The notes beneath the pieces are model-generated. The model made no database searches, was not told the origin of the DNA, and saw only the letters and a program-made list of their open reading frames with translations. A stretch of 64,000 bases of DNA from Spongorhabdus nitratireducens (GTDB lineage: Bacteria; Pseudomonadota; Gammaproteobacteria; Pseudomonadales; Endozoicomonadaceae): contig CANDOC010000015.1 of assembly GCA_947387575.1 (NCBI GenBank), forward strand, positions 1 through 64,000, in the 5' to 3' direction. The position numbers were made by a program, and so were the translations under genes. This document shows, piece after piece, positions 1-8,108 of the stretch (within the stretch, counting starts at the first letter, position 1; each line of letters begins with the position of its first letter).

Positions 1-78
1 CGAACTCAGTAGTGAAACGGTTCCTCGCCGATGGTAGTGTGGGGTCTCCCCATGTGAGAGTAGGTCACCGTCAGGCTT
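1..78 (+). rRNA. rrf: 5S ribosomal RNA, 3' part
   Basis: The window opens inside a 5S rRNA. The conserved 3' half is readable: the CGAACTCAG loop, the GTGAAACG segment, GATGGTAGTGTGGGG, CCCCATG and GAGAGTAGG, ending near CAGGCTTT. The 5' half and the rest of the rRNA operon lie outside. The exact 3' end is placed by analogy with other gammaproteobacterial 5S genes and may be off by a few bases. Confidence 0.93.
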
Positions 79-85
79 TAAATAG

Positions 86-119
86 AAAACCCCAGTAGGC
101 TTTGCCTCCTGGGGTTTTT
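86..119 (+). terminator. rRNA operon terminator
   Basis: AAAACCCCAG-TAGGC pairs with GCC-T-CCTGGGGTTTTT around a short TTT loop, followed by the T run. It lies directly behind the 5S rRNA and is the expected intrinsic terminator of the rRNA operon. Confidence 0.88.
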
Positions 120-222
120 GCTATTAAGTTTTTGTTGTTTCTAAAACAGTGTCTAGAATTCATTCCTATCAATAATTTCCTTTCTTTCTGCTTGGCTACC
201 TAGCTCGATTTGCAAGTAAAGC

Positions 223-717
223 ATGAGTGATAACTGTATTTCAAAAAGATCAGGCGTGAGTGCGTGTTCTAATTCCAGAGCAGCCAGTAATACTGAACAT
301 GATTTTTGTGTATTACGCTCACAACCGCACCAAAATCTATTTCTGATTTTTTCAAGCTGGGTAACAGGCGTTAATAGTCTTGATCAAGAGCTTGGGTCTG
401 ACTTTGAGAAAGAGCTAATCGCTAAACATGGCTACAGTGTAATTAATAAGACACTGACTGAGTTTTCGGAGTTGGATAATAGTTCAAACAACACGGACTC
501 CAGTTTTGATCAGTTTGCAGTTAATAATCTGGAAGTAATCAAGTCAGTGCTGTTCATTTGGTTAACAGGCGAATTTCAGTATTCAACCCCATCAGAAGAT
601 ATTAGAGCAAAGGCCTTTTGCAGAGGGGGGCAGTGGTCTGTAAGCGGTACCAGTGCGCCAACTCTGCCAGACCCTGACTGGGACAAAATTCCTGATAGTC
701 AGGGGCAGAAGCAATGA
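223..717 (+). CDS. Sorbitol dehydrogenase-type FAD dehydrogenase, small subunit
   Basis: This 164-residue protein overlaps the following GMC oxidoreductase by 4 bp (ATGA), so the two are translated as a pair. Residues about 39-58 (FLIFSSWVTGVNSLD) and about 109-117 (SVLFIWLTGEF) resemble the small-subunit family of membrane-associated FAD dehydrogenases for sorbitol or gluconate. In those enzymes the small subunit escorts or stabilises the flavin subunit and may carry a Tat signal. No clear twin-arginine signal is visible here, so co-export cannot be claimed. The substrate is unknown. The family call rests on weak motif similarity plus the neighbour. Confidence 0.6.
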   Translation: MSDNCISKRSGVSACSNSRAASNTEHDFCVLRSQPHQNLFLIFSSWVTGVNSLDQELGSDFEKELIAKHGYSVINKTLTEFSELDNSSNNTDSSFDQFAVNNLEVIKSVLFIWLTGEFQYSTPSEDIRAKAFCRGGQWSVSGTSAPTLPDPDWDKIPDSQGQKQ

Positions 718-2318
718 AGGTACTGGATACAGAAGTTTTGATCGTTGGTTCCGGGGTAGCGGGAGCGCTAATTGCAAACAAGCTGGCGGCATTCGGAAAA
801 AATGTAATTATCCTTGAAGCGGGAGACTATGTCCGGGATAGAGCTGAGTATCGTCAACGACTCCAGGCTGCAGGCAGGCAAAGGATATCTTCAGCAGTTT
901 ATCCGGTTAATCCTCTGATAGCCGGGCCAGACCCTCAGGATGGTTCAGCATATTATATTCAAAAGGGGCCAGTTCCCTTTACCACGTTATATGACAAGCT
1001 GGTTGGAGGTACCACCTGGCGTTGGCTTGGCAGTACTCCGCGATTTCTACCTGAGGATTTTCAGCTTTATTCAAGGTACGGTCAGGCTTGTGACTGGCCA
1101 ATAGGATATCGGGATATTGAATCGTATTATGTTGAAGCAGAAAGGGAGATGCATGTTGCTGGAGCTAGCAATTTTGGCTCACCCCGTTCTCTGCCTTTTC
1201 CTCATTTACCTATTAAACAAAGTTATCTCGACAAAGTACTGAGCAAAGCTGTCAACGGTCTGGTATTTGATGGAATGGAGATCATTATAGAGCCCATTCC
1301 CCAGTCCAGGCACCACTGGTGTCAGGGAAGTCACAGCTGTATTCCATTCTGTCCTGTCGGTGCCAAATACGAGGCGGCTTCTCATGTAGAGTTGGCAAAG
1401 AATAATGGTGCCATCGTGATTGAAAAGGCCGTTGCCCATCATATCGAAACTTCCGGGACAGGAAAGATCGAAGCCATTCGATACCTTGACTGGAGTGGTA
1501 AAGATCACAGAGTGACGGCCAAAGCATTTGTCATTGCTGCCAACGGAATAGAAACACCAAAGCTGTTGTTAATGTCCAAGAATCACAAGTATAGAAACGG
1601 GATTGCCAACGGAAGTGGTATGGTGGGACGCAACCTGATGGATCATCCGGTTGTGTTGTCATGGGCCCTGTCACCCGAGCCCGTATATCCTTTCAGGGGT
1701 CCGCTTTGCACTTCTACTATTGAAACCACACGACGAGGTGAATTCAGAAAAGACAGGGGCGCATTCAGAATTGATGTTGGCAACTATGGCTGGAGCTGGC
1801 CCACAGGTGCTCCTTTTTCAACAGTGTCTGATATCCTGGAGAATACCGTAGAGCCTGAAGCTGTGAAGGCAAAATTGGCCGATCAGGTAAACAGACAATT
1901 GGCTTTTGCCAGCTTGATCGAGCAGCTACCTCACTGGAAAAACAACATTACTCCTAGCCCGAAAAAATTTGATGCTCTGGGTCTGCCTTTCCCGGAAGTC
2001 TATTTTCACTATACCGATTACGAAGAGAGAGGCTTTGAAAAAGCCCGGGAATGCCATCAAAAGATTTTTGATTATATTGGTGCTACTGAAATACAGCACC
2101 ATAGCCGGATTTTTTCGGCAGGCCATATCATGGGAACCTGCAGGATGGGGGCTGATCATGCCAGTTCTGTTGTTGATGCCAACTGCAGGGCTCATGAGCA
2201 CTCTAATTTATATATCGCTGGTTCCAGTGTTTTTTCTACGGCTGGAACAGCAAACCCCACACTTACTCTGGCGGCACTATCCCTAAGAGTTGCTGACACA
2301 ATTCAGGCAGAGCTCTAA
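714..2318 (+). CDS. GMC-family FAD-dependent dehydrogenase, large subunit
   Basis: This 534-residue flavoprotein probably oxidises a sugar or polyol alcohol group and passes electrons to a cytochrome or quinone. The Rossmann dinucleotide motif GSGVAG is at residues 12-17 and LEAGD at 34-38. GGTTWRW at 98-104 is the usual GMC flavin-contact segment. The C-terminal part (TCRMG, then ANPTLT) is the GMC C-domain. Cys203, Cys209 and Cys213 (WCQGSHSC-IPFCPVGAK) match the spacing of three 3Fe-4S ligands in bacterial FAD-glucose and sorbitol dehydrogenase large subunits, which supports a membrane-linked dehydrogenase over an oxidase. No cytochrome c subunit follows. The substrate is not predictable from sequence. 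Confidence 0.85.
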   Translation: MKVLDTEVLIVGSGVAGALIANKLAAFGKNVIILEAGDYVRDRAEYRQRLQAAGRQRISSAVYPVNPLIAGPDPQDGSAYYIQKGPVPFTTLYDKLVGGTTWRWLGSTPRFLPEDFQLYSRYGQACDWPIGYRDIESYYVEAEREMHVAGASNFGSPRSLPFPHLPIKQSYLDKVLSKAVNGLVFDGMEIIIEPIPQSRHHWCQGSHSCIPFCPVGAKYEAASHVELAKNNGAIVIEKAVAHHIETSGTGKIEAIRYLDWSGKDHRVTAKAFVIAANGIETPKLLLMSKNHKYRNGIANGSGMVGRNLMDHPVVLSWALSPEPVYPFRGPLCTSTIETTRRGEFRKDRGAFRIDVGNYGWSWPTGAPFSTVSDILENTVEPEAVKAKLADQVNRQLAFASLIEQLPHWKNNITPSPKKFDALGLPFPEVYFHYTDYEERGFEKARECHQKIFDYIGATEIQHHSRIFSAGHIMGTCRMGADHASSVVDANCRAHEHSNLYIAGSSVFSTAGTANPTLTLAALSLRVADTIQAEL

Positions 2319-3025
2319 GGCCGACTGAAAATCAGTTGTCATTACACCTCAGGCATTCGGCTTGGTTTCTGAAATATACCGCTATTGTTATATACCTATT
2401 GTTGAATTAGTTAAATCCATTTAATAGATTTAATTTGCAGAATATTTTGTTAAAAATAGTTGAAAATCAAGTTGTTACCTCTGGTGGGTAGTGTTACCCA
2501 AAAGAGTGCACAGGTAACACGATACGGCACAAATAAGTGCAGATGTGAACGGATAAAAACAGGTCTTTTTATTTGACCCCTTGTAGAACAAGGGCTGCAG
2601 CGGTTTTTCCAAAAACTGGCACGGCGCTTGTATATAGATAAGCAAGAAGTAAAAACAAACTGCCACAACAAAAATAACAATTAGGCAGAATGTCGACCAA
2701 CAATAAAAATAATAGTGGTCGGTGTCCGTACAAGCGGATTGGTTTACAGGGTGTTTAGTGCTAAGGCGACCAACAGGGATGCCGGAAAGCTGAGAAGAAT
2801 TGCAAAAGCAACGCCAGCTGAAGGTTAGTAGGGAAGCATAATAAAGCCAATGATCACCCAGCCTGTAAACCAATCCGCTTTTTCTTTATCTGTCTTCCGG
2901 ATATGACTTCAGTCAGGGCAGAAATGCCTGCGCTATACCTTCATCTTAACAGTTTCAAAAGTTCTTCAGGCCGCATGATCTGTACCTGCTCGTGGCAAGC
3001 CCAGACCATGCAACAAGACCGCTGA
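2319..3025. other. 707-bp intergenic region
   Basis: I see no convincing gene here. Open frames on the minus strand (about 2475-2873 and 2450-2680) have low-complexity Phe/Cys/Tyr-rich translations, no ribosome site and no recognisable family. The region is AT-rich. It contains the 19-bp inverted repeat listed separately and a run reading GGGCTGCAGCGG followed by AAAAACTGGCACGGCGCTTG (about 2593-2630), which looks like decayed mobile or repeat DNA. nirC ends at its right edge. Confidence 0.5.
2732..2880. repeat. Perfect 19-bp inverted repeat around a 111-bp core
   Basis: AAGCGGATTGGTTTACAGG at 2732-2750 is exactly reverse-complemented at 2862-2880. The arms enclose 111 bp with no open frame of note. 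A long-armed, widely spaced inverted repeat like this fits a MITE-like insertion or a very long cruciform. There is no T tract at the end, so it is not an ordinary terminator. Flanking target duplications are not obvious. Confidence 0.75.
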
Positions 3026-3838
3026 TTAAGCGCGAGCAGGTTCCAGTTCTGGTTGCTGCTCAATTACAGGACGCTGTTGCTTCGGCGTAGCGTACCAGTA
3101 ACCCAGACCCATCAGTACTACACCACTGAAGGTGTTACCTAGAGTGACCCACAACAGGTTGTTGCCAATACCTGCCATCGTCAGGTCCGGGCTGTGCTGA
3201 CCAAACCAGCTCAAGGCGAAGATGGTCATGTTGGCAATGCTGTGCTCGTAACCGGAGGCGATAAAGGCCAGCAGACACCACCAGATAGCGATAAATTTAG
3301 CGGCACCTTCAGTACGTACAGCCATCCAGATTGCCAGACAAACCAGCCAGTTACACAGTACACCTTTCATAAACAGAATCAGTGGTGCACCGGATGCCTT
3401 GGCCAGAGCTGCCTTGTGAATCAGACTGCCATCCAGACCCAGCAGCTTGCCACCGCCGGCCAGTGCGAAGATACCGGCTACAAAGATAGAGCCAATCAGA
3501 TTGCCAACCCAGGTCTGGGGCAGTACGGCCAGCATATCACCAGCTTTGATCGTACGGCTTTTGACACCCAGGGTCAGAAACATGGTGTGACCAGTAAACA
3601 GTTCGGCACCGGCAATAATAACCAGGGTCAGGGCGATACCGAAGGTAGCACCCATCAGCAGACCGCGCAGCGGGCTCGCGATCATGGCATTACCAAGGGT
3701 AAAGATCAGGATAATCCCCAGACCGACATAGGCACCAGCCATTGCTGAGCTCAGCATAAAGCCGCCACGGTCAGAGTTGGAGAAGTCCACAATACGGCGG
3801 GCATTGGCCGCACACTTTTTGATGGTATCGGAATACAT
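3026..3838 (-). CDS. nirC: Nitrite transporter NirC
   Basis: This 270-residue inner-membrane channel belongs to the formate/nitrite transporter family and brings nitrite into the cell for NirBD. Sequence segments such as SSAMAGAYVGLGIILIFTLG, AELFTGHTMFL and GALCNW-type loops (here GVLCNWLVCLAIWMA) match NirC closely. Length matches E. coli NirC (268). Six hydrophobic segments are readable. It is the last gene of nirBDC, read on the minus strand, 70 bp after nirD. An intrinsic-terminator-like hairpin sits between nirD and nirC, so it may be expressed below nirBD. The ATG at 3838 gives the conserved MYSDTIKKCAANARRI start. Confidence 0.96.
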   Translation of the reverse strand: MYSDTIKKCAANARRIVDFSNSDRGGFMLSSAMAGAYVGLGIILIFTLGNAMIASPLRGLLMGATFGIALTLVIIAGAELFTGHTMFLTLGVKSRTIKAGDMLAVLPQTWVGNLIGSIFVAGIFALAGGGKLLGLDGSLIHKAALAKASGAPLILFMKGVLCNWLVCLAIWMAVRTEGAAKFIAIWWCLLAFIASGYEHSIANMTIFALSWFGQHSPDLTMAGIGNNLLWVTLGNTFSGVVLMGLGYWYATPKQQRPVIEQQPELEPARA

Positions 3839-3861
3839 CAGGTTATTTCCGTCTAAAGGGC

Positions 3862-3889
3862 AAAAAAAACCTCCTGCGAATGCAGGAGG
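3862..3889 (-). terminator. Terminator-like hairpin between nirD and nirC
   Basis: On the minus strand CCTCCTGC and GCAGGAGG form an 8-bp stem with a 4-nt loop (3870-3889), followed by eight T residues (3869-3862). It lies within the nirBDC transcript, 24 bp before the nirC start, so it would attenuate nirC rather than end the operon. The stem also carries AGGAGG, though too far from nirC to be its normal ribosome site. Confidence 0.75.
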
Positions 3890-3908
3890 CCTGAATCAAA
3901 AACGGTAA

Positions 3909-4232
3909 TCAGCCCGCGATCTGAACCTGACCGTTCAGTGTGCGGATCTGGTAGCAGGGCAGGGTAACGCTGTCGTCATCCAGACACTGTCCGGTAGCCA
4001 GATTAAAGCGCTGTTTCAGCAATGGCGAGGCAACGTAAAACTCACCATCCTTCTCGCCCAGAAGACCGCGGGACATCACACTGGCCTCGGCAAACGGGTC
4101 GATATTGGACAGGGCAAACAGCTGCTCATTATTCAGCGGGCGAAAGATGGCTACGTGTGCGTCGTTTACTTTGGCGCAGACACCGGTACCCGGAATAATG
4201 TCGTCGATATGACAGATTGTGTTCCAGTTCAT
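3909..4232 (-). CDS. nirD: Nitrite reductase (NADH) small subunit NirD
   Basis: This 107-residue Rieske-fold subunit of cytoplasmic NADH-dependent nitrite reductase partners NirB. The segments GTGVCAKV, HVAIFRPLN and LFALSNIDPFAEASVMSRGL align with E. coli NirD (108 residues). As in E. coli, the Cys-X-His pairs that bind the 2Fe-2S cluster of true Rieske proteins are absent, so it is structural rather than a redox centre. It starts 10 bp after the nirB stop, consistent with translational coupling. Confidence 0.95.
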   Translation of the reverse strand: MNWNTICHIDDIIPGTGVCAKVNDAHVAIFRPLNNEQLFALSNIDPFAEASVMSRGLLGEKDGEFYVASPLLKQRFNLATGQCLDDDSVTLPCYQIRTLNGQVQIAG

Positions 4233-4242
4233 AACGCTATCC

Positions 4243-6792
4243 TCAGGCTTCTACCGGGGTAATGGCGATGCGCTCGGCGACGGTTGCCGGGCGGTGCTGG
4301 TCGCGAACATTGACAAACTGGACGTTGTCATCACTGTCGTCGCTGTTGATAAAGTGTCTAAAGCGCTTCAGCTGGGCAGAACGGGAGAGGGTAGTCTTCC
4401 ATTCGCACTGGTAGCTCTCGATCAGGGATGCCATATCGCGATCCATGGTTTCACACAGGTTCATGCTGTCGTCCATGATCACTTCACGTACGTAATCAAC
4501 GCCGCCTTCCAGACTTTCCATCCAGACTGAAGTCCGCTGCAGCTTGTCAGCGGTTCTGATATAGAACATCAGGAAGCGGTCAATCGTGCGGATCAGGGTT
4601 TCTTTATCCAGATCGCTGGCCAGCAGATCACCGTGACGAGGACGCATACCACCGTTACCGGCTACGTACAGGTTCCAGCCCTTGTCGGTGGCAATAATAC
4701 CGATGTCCTTGCCCTGGGCTTCGGCACATTCACGGGTACAGCCGGAAACACCAAACTTCATTTTGTGCGGGGTACGGAAACCCTTGTAACGGTTCTCCAG
4801 CTCAACACCCAGACCAACACTGTCACCCACGCCAAAACGACACCAGGTAGAACCGACACAGGTCTTGGCCATCCGCAGCGCCTTGGCATAGGCCTGACCG
4901 GTTTCGAAACCGGCAGCAATCAGGTGCTCCCAGATTTCCGGCAGGTGTTCCTTGCGGGCACCAAACAGACCAATACGCTGGGCACCGGTCACCTTGGTAT
5001 ACAGGTTGTATTCCTTTGCGACGTGAGCAACGGCAGCCAGACCTTCCGGTGTGACTTCACCGCCTGGCATCCGCGGAATAACGGAATAGGTGCCGTCTTT
5101 CTGCATATTGCCGAGGAAGATATCGTTGGTGTCCTGCAGTCCGGTGTGGCTGTCTTCCAGCACGTAGTCGTTCCAGCAGCTGGACAGAATGGAACCGACG
5201 GTCGGTTTGCAGACTTCACAGCCGTGACCCTTGCCGTGCTTGGCAATCAGTTCGTCAAAGGAACGGATATTCTCAACACGGATAATATGGAACAGTTCCT
5301 GACGGCTGTACTCAAAGTGGTCACACAGGTGATTTTTAACTTCAACACCCAGTGCCAGCAGTTCGGCGTTCAGTACCTGACCAACCAGCTGGACACAACC
5401 GCCACAACCGGTACCGGCTTTGGTGGTTGCCTTGATGGAAGCCAGATCGGTATTGCCATCCTGAACTGCTTTGGCAATATCTTCCTTGCTGATATCGAAG
5501 CAGGAGCAGATGGTTGCAGTGGCCGGCAGGGCATCGACACCTATAGCTGGCGCACCATCGTTACCGGTATTGGGCAGAATCAGCGCTTCCGGATTTTCCG
5601 GCAGGGCGATGTCGTTCAGTTTGAGTTGCAACAGGTTGTCATAGTCGCTGGTATCGCCAACCAGAACGGCACCCAGCAGGGTTTTGCCATCGGCAGAAAC
5701 GACCAGTTTCTTGTAAACTTCTTCCGGCTGATTCTGATAAACGTAGGACTGGGCGCCTTCAGTACGACCATGAGCGTCACCAATACTGCCGACATCGACA
5801 CCCAACAGTTTCAGCTTGGCACTCATATCGGAACCGGCGAAAAGGCTGGTTTCAGCGCTCTGGCCTTCGGTAAAGATGTGGTCAGCCACTACACGGGCCA
5901 TTTTGTAGCCTGGTGCAACCAGACCAAATACCTGTTTCTGCCACAGGGCACATTCACCGACAGCATAGATATCCGGGTGAGAAGTCTGGCACAGGTCGTC
6001 AACCAGAATACCGCCACGTTCACCGATATCGATACCACTCAGGCGAGCCAGGCGATCGCGGGGACGAATACCGGTGGAGAATACAATAAAGTCCACTTCC
6101 AGTACTTCACCGTCATCGAATACCAGCTTCTTGCGGGCATTGTCGCCTTCAGTGATTTCCAGCGTATTCTTGCCGGCGTGAACATGAACACCCAGATTTT
6201 CAATCTTGCGGGACAGCATGGCACCGCCATCCTGATCCAGCTGCTCGGCCATCAGCATCGGTGCACGTTCCAGAACGTGGGTATCGACACCCAGAGCCTT
6301 CAGGGCACCCGCTGCTTCCAGACCCAGCAGACCACCACCGATAACAATGCCGCTCTTGCTGTTGCGGGCACACTTCTCAATGGCTTCCAGGTCTTCAATA
6401 GTGCGGTATACAAAAATATCAGTGCCTTCATAACCCTTGATAGGTGGCACAAAGGGGAAAGAACCGGTAGCAAAAACAAGCTTGTCGTATGGCACCATAC
6501 GACCATTTTTGGAGGAGACGATCTTTTCAGCCGGGTTTACGATGCTGGCGGCTTCGCCCAGCAGCAGCTTGATATTGCTGGCTTCATAGAAGCCCGGCTT
6601 GACCAGTGACAGCTCTTCAGCAGTATGGTGGGAGAAGTAAGAGCTCAGATGGACCCGGTCATAAGCAACACGTGGCTCTTCACAGAATACGGTAATGTCA
6701 TAATGATCGTTGCCGGCGTGAGCAATAATTTCCTCAAGGAAACGATGCCCTACCATGCCGTTACCAATAACGACAATGCGTTGTTTTTGCAT
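4243..6792 (-). CDS. nirB: Nitrite reductase (NADH) large subunit NirB
   Basis: This 849-residue siroheme flavoprotein reduces nitrite to ammonium with NADH in the cytoplasm. The N-terminal FAD/NAD domain begins IVVIGNGMVGHRF (about 6-18), and a second nucleotide motif is GIVIGGGLLGLEAA. The central BFD-like 2Fe-2S domain shows CSCFD and then GCGGC. The C-terminal sulfite/nitrite reductase domain has CVGSTWC and SGCTREC, the four Cys ligands of 4Fe-4S/siroheme. The ATG at 6792 was chosen because it gives the family N-terminus MQKQRIVV and the usual length (847 in E. coli); the open frame extends upstream to a TTG but without homology. Siroheme would come from CysG at 28.4 kb. Confidence 0.97.
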   Translation of the reverse strand: MQKQRIVVIGNGMVGHRFLEEIIAHAGNDHYDITVFCEEPRVAYDRVHLSSYFSHHTAEELSLVKPGFYEASNIKLLLGEAASIVNPAEKIVSSKNGRMVPYDKLVFATGSFPFVPPIKGYEGTDIFVYRTIEDLEAIEKCARNSKSGIVIGGGLLGLEAAGALKALGVDTHVLERAPMLMAEQLDQDGGAMLSRKIENLGVHVHAGKNTLEITEGDNARKKLVFDDGEVLEVDFIVFSTGIRPRDRLARLSGIDIGERGGILVDDLCQTSHPDIYAVGECALWQKQVFGLVAPGYKMARVVADHIFTEGQSAETSLFAGSDMSAKLKLLGVDVGSIGDAHGRTEGAQSYVYQNQPEEVYKKLVVSADGKTLLGAVLVGDTSDYDNLLQLKLNDIALPENPEALILPNTGNDGAPAIGVDALPATATICSCFDISKEDIAKAVQDGNTDLASIKATTKAGTGCGGCVQLVGQVLNAELLALGVEVKNHLCDHFEYSRQELFHIIRVENIRSFDELIAKHGKGHGCEVCKPTVGSILSSCWNDYVLEDSHTGLQDTNDIFLGNMQKDGTYSVIPRMPGGEVTPEGLAAVAHVAKEYNLYTKVTGAQRIGLFGARKEHLPEIWEHLIAAGFETGQAYAKALRMAKTCVGSTWCRFGVGDSVGLGVELENRYKGFRTPHKMKFGVSGCTRECAEAQGKDIGIIATDKGWNLYVAGNGGMRPRHGDLLASDLDKETLIRTIDRFLMFYIRTADKLQRTSVWMESLEGGVDYVREVIMDDSMNLCETMDRDMASLIESYQCEWKTTLSRSAQLKRFRHFINSDDSDDNVQFVNVRDQHRPATVAERIAITPVEA

Positions 6793-6893
6793 GCAGGAAT
6801 AAGTCCGGATAATTTGTTTTGAGCGGATACTAGTAATTAAGCTGGTAGGCAACAATGGAGGCTTTTTGGTAATAATGTGCCTATAACGAAAAC

Positions 6894-6916
6894 AAGATTC
6901 GGACTATATGCATCTT
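6894..6916 (-). promoter_or_regulatory. NsrR-like operator upstream of nirB
   Basis: A 23-bp dyad lies 102 bp upstream of the nirB start. Read on the minus strand it has a left half of AAGATGCATAT, one centre base, and a right half ending ATCTT. The left half matches the NsrR half-site AAGATGCATTT at 10 of 11 bases, with the correct 11-1-11 spacing; the right half is weaker (about 6 of 11). NsrR is the NO-sensing repressor of many nitrite and NO genes. I found no full FNR box (TTGAT-N4-ATCAA) in this intergenic region. Confidence 0.42.
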
Positions 6917-7112
6917 TATGGGAATAACCTGAGTCGGGTACATTTAAAGTGCGGATCGCCGCTTTTAGCGTCATGTTGGTAGCGGCTAATGCGATATCGT
7001 TGCGGATAAATTCGTATGGTGATTTTTTCTTGTTATATTAGATGTTTCTAATTAATATCGGCACTGATCATTAACGGGCATATAGCTGAGTTGATAGCTG
7101 GGGCGCTGAGTC

Positions 7113-8096
7113 ATGGAAGAAGTAAAAAATAATCAAATGACAAAAGCAGATGATAACCGTCTGGAACATTTTCCTGTTTCATTCTTTGCCATCGTTATGG
7201 GTCTGTCCGGCCTGACACTGGCATGGCGATCTGCGGCTTCGATAGGGGGATTACCTGACATAAGCTGGCTGTTACCGGCAGGTCTGGCATCTCTGGTCAT
7301 GATTGCTGTGCTGCTGGTTTATGCTAACAAGGCCAGACTTTATCCTGCTGCCATTATGCGGGAGTTGAACCATCCTATAAGGCTGAATTTCTTTCCGGCA
7401 ATCTCTATCAGTCTGATCCTGCTAGGTACCATCTGGCAGTTGCTGGATCCGATCGCCTATGTATTATGGATTGCAGGTGCAGGGCTGCAGCTTGGCTTTA
7501 CCCTGTATGTGATCAATAGCTGGATGCATCGGGATACGCTGTTGCCGGTACATGCCAACCCGGGCTGGTTTATTCCGGTCGTGGGTAACATTATTGTTCC
7601 GATTGCCGGCGTGCCCTTTGGCCATATTGAGCTGTCATGGTTTTTCTTCAGTCTGGGGATGTTGTTCTGGTTGCCTCTGTTAACCATTATCCTGTACAGG
7701 TTGTTCTTTCATGAGCCGCTGCCACAGAAACTGATGCCGACCTGGTTTATTTTGCTGGCGCCGCCTTCTATCGGGTTTATTTCCTATACATCTCTGGTTG
7801 GCGATATTGATGGCTTTGCCAGAGTGCTGATATACAGCGCTGTTTTTCTGGGGCTGCTGTTGTTAAGTAATGGTATCCGCTTTGTCAGATTACCGTTTTT
7901 TATTTCATCCTGGGCTTTTTCGTTTCCTCTGGCAGCTTTCACCATCGCCTGTTTTAAATATGCCGTGATGGCGGAATTACCGCAGTTTTACTGGCTGGCA
8001 ACGCTGTTGTTAGGGTTGTTGACCATGGTTATTTTATGGCTGACCTGGCAAACACTGAGAGCCATAGCCAGAAGGCAGATATGCAAACCGGAGTAA
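7113..8096 (+). CDS. SLAC1/TehA (TDT) family anion channel or transporter
   Basis: This 327-residue protein is almost wholly hydrophobic, with about ten predicted membrane spans, as in the tellurite-resistance/dicarboxylate (TDT) family that includes TehA and plant SLAC1. HFPVSFFAIVMGLSGLTLAWR near residues 19-40 is the family's typical first span. It is divergent from nirB across a 320-bp region, so it could share regulation with nitrite reduction and carry nitrate, nitrite or another small anion; that is inference only. A start at the ATG at 7137 is possible; 7113 is taken because it gives the longer cytoplasmic N-tail. Confidence 0.8.
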   Translation: MEEVKNNQMTKADDNRLEHFPVSFFAIVMGLSGLTLAWRSAASIGGLPDISWLLPAGLASLVMIAVLLVYANKARLYPAAIMRELNHPIRLNFFPAISISLILLGTIWQLLDPIAYVLWIAGAGLQLGFTLYVINSWMHRDTLLPVHANPGWFIPVVGNIIVPIAGVPFGHIELSWFFFSLGMLFWLPLLTIILYRLFFHEPLPQKLMPTWFILLAPPSIGFISYTSLVGDIDGFARVLIYSAVFLGLLLLSNGIRFVRLPFFISSWAFSFPLAAFTIACFKYAVMAELPQFYWLATLLLGLLTMVILWLTWQTLRAIARRQICKPE

Positions 8097-8108
8097 TCCG
8101 GTATGGCA

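Noticed and set aside
2450-2873. Two overlapping minus-strand frames (76 and 132 codons) in the gap after the GMC gene
   Set aside because: No ribosome site, no family, odd Phe/Cys/Tyr composition, and the longer one begins within an inverted-repeat arm; more likely relic DNA.
4633-6609. 658-codon plus-strand frame opposite nirB
   Set aside because: Antisense shadow of nirB caused by its codon bias; Thr/Gln/Asn-rich and without homology.
7061-7080. Possible FNR-like dyad around CTGATCATTAA in the nirB upstream region
   Set aside because: Does not fit TTGAT-N4-ATCAA in spacing or sequence.
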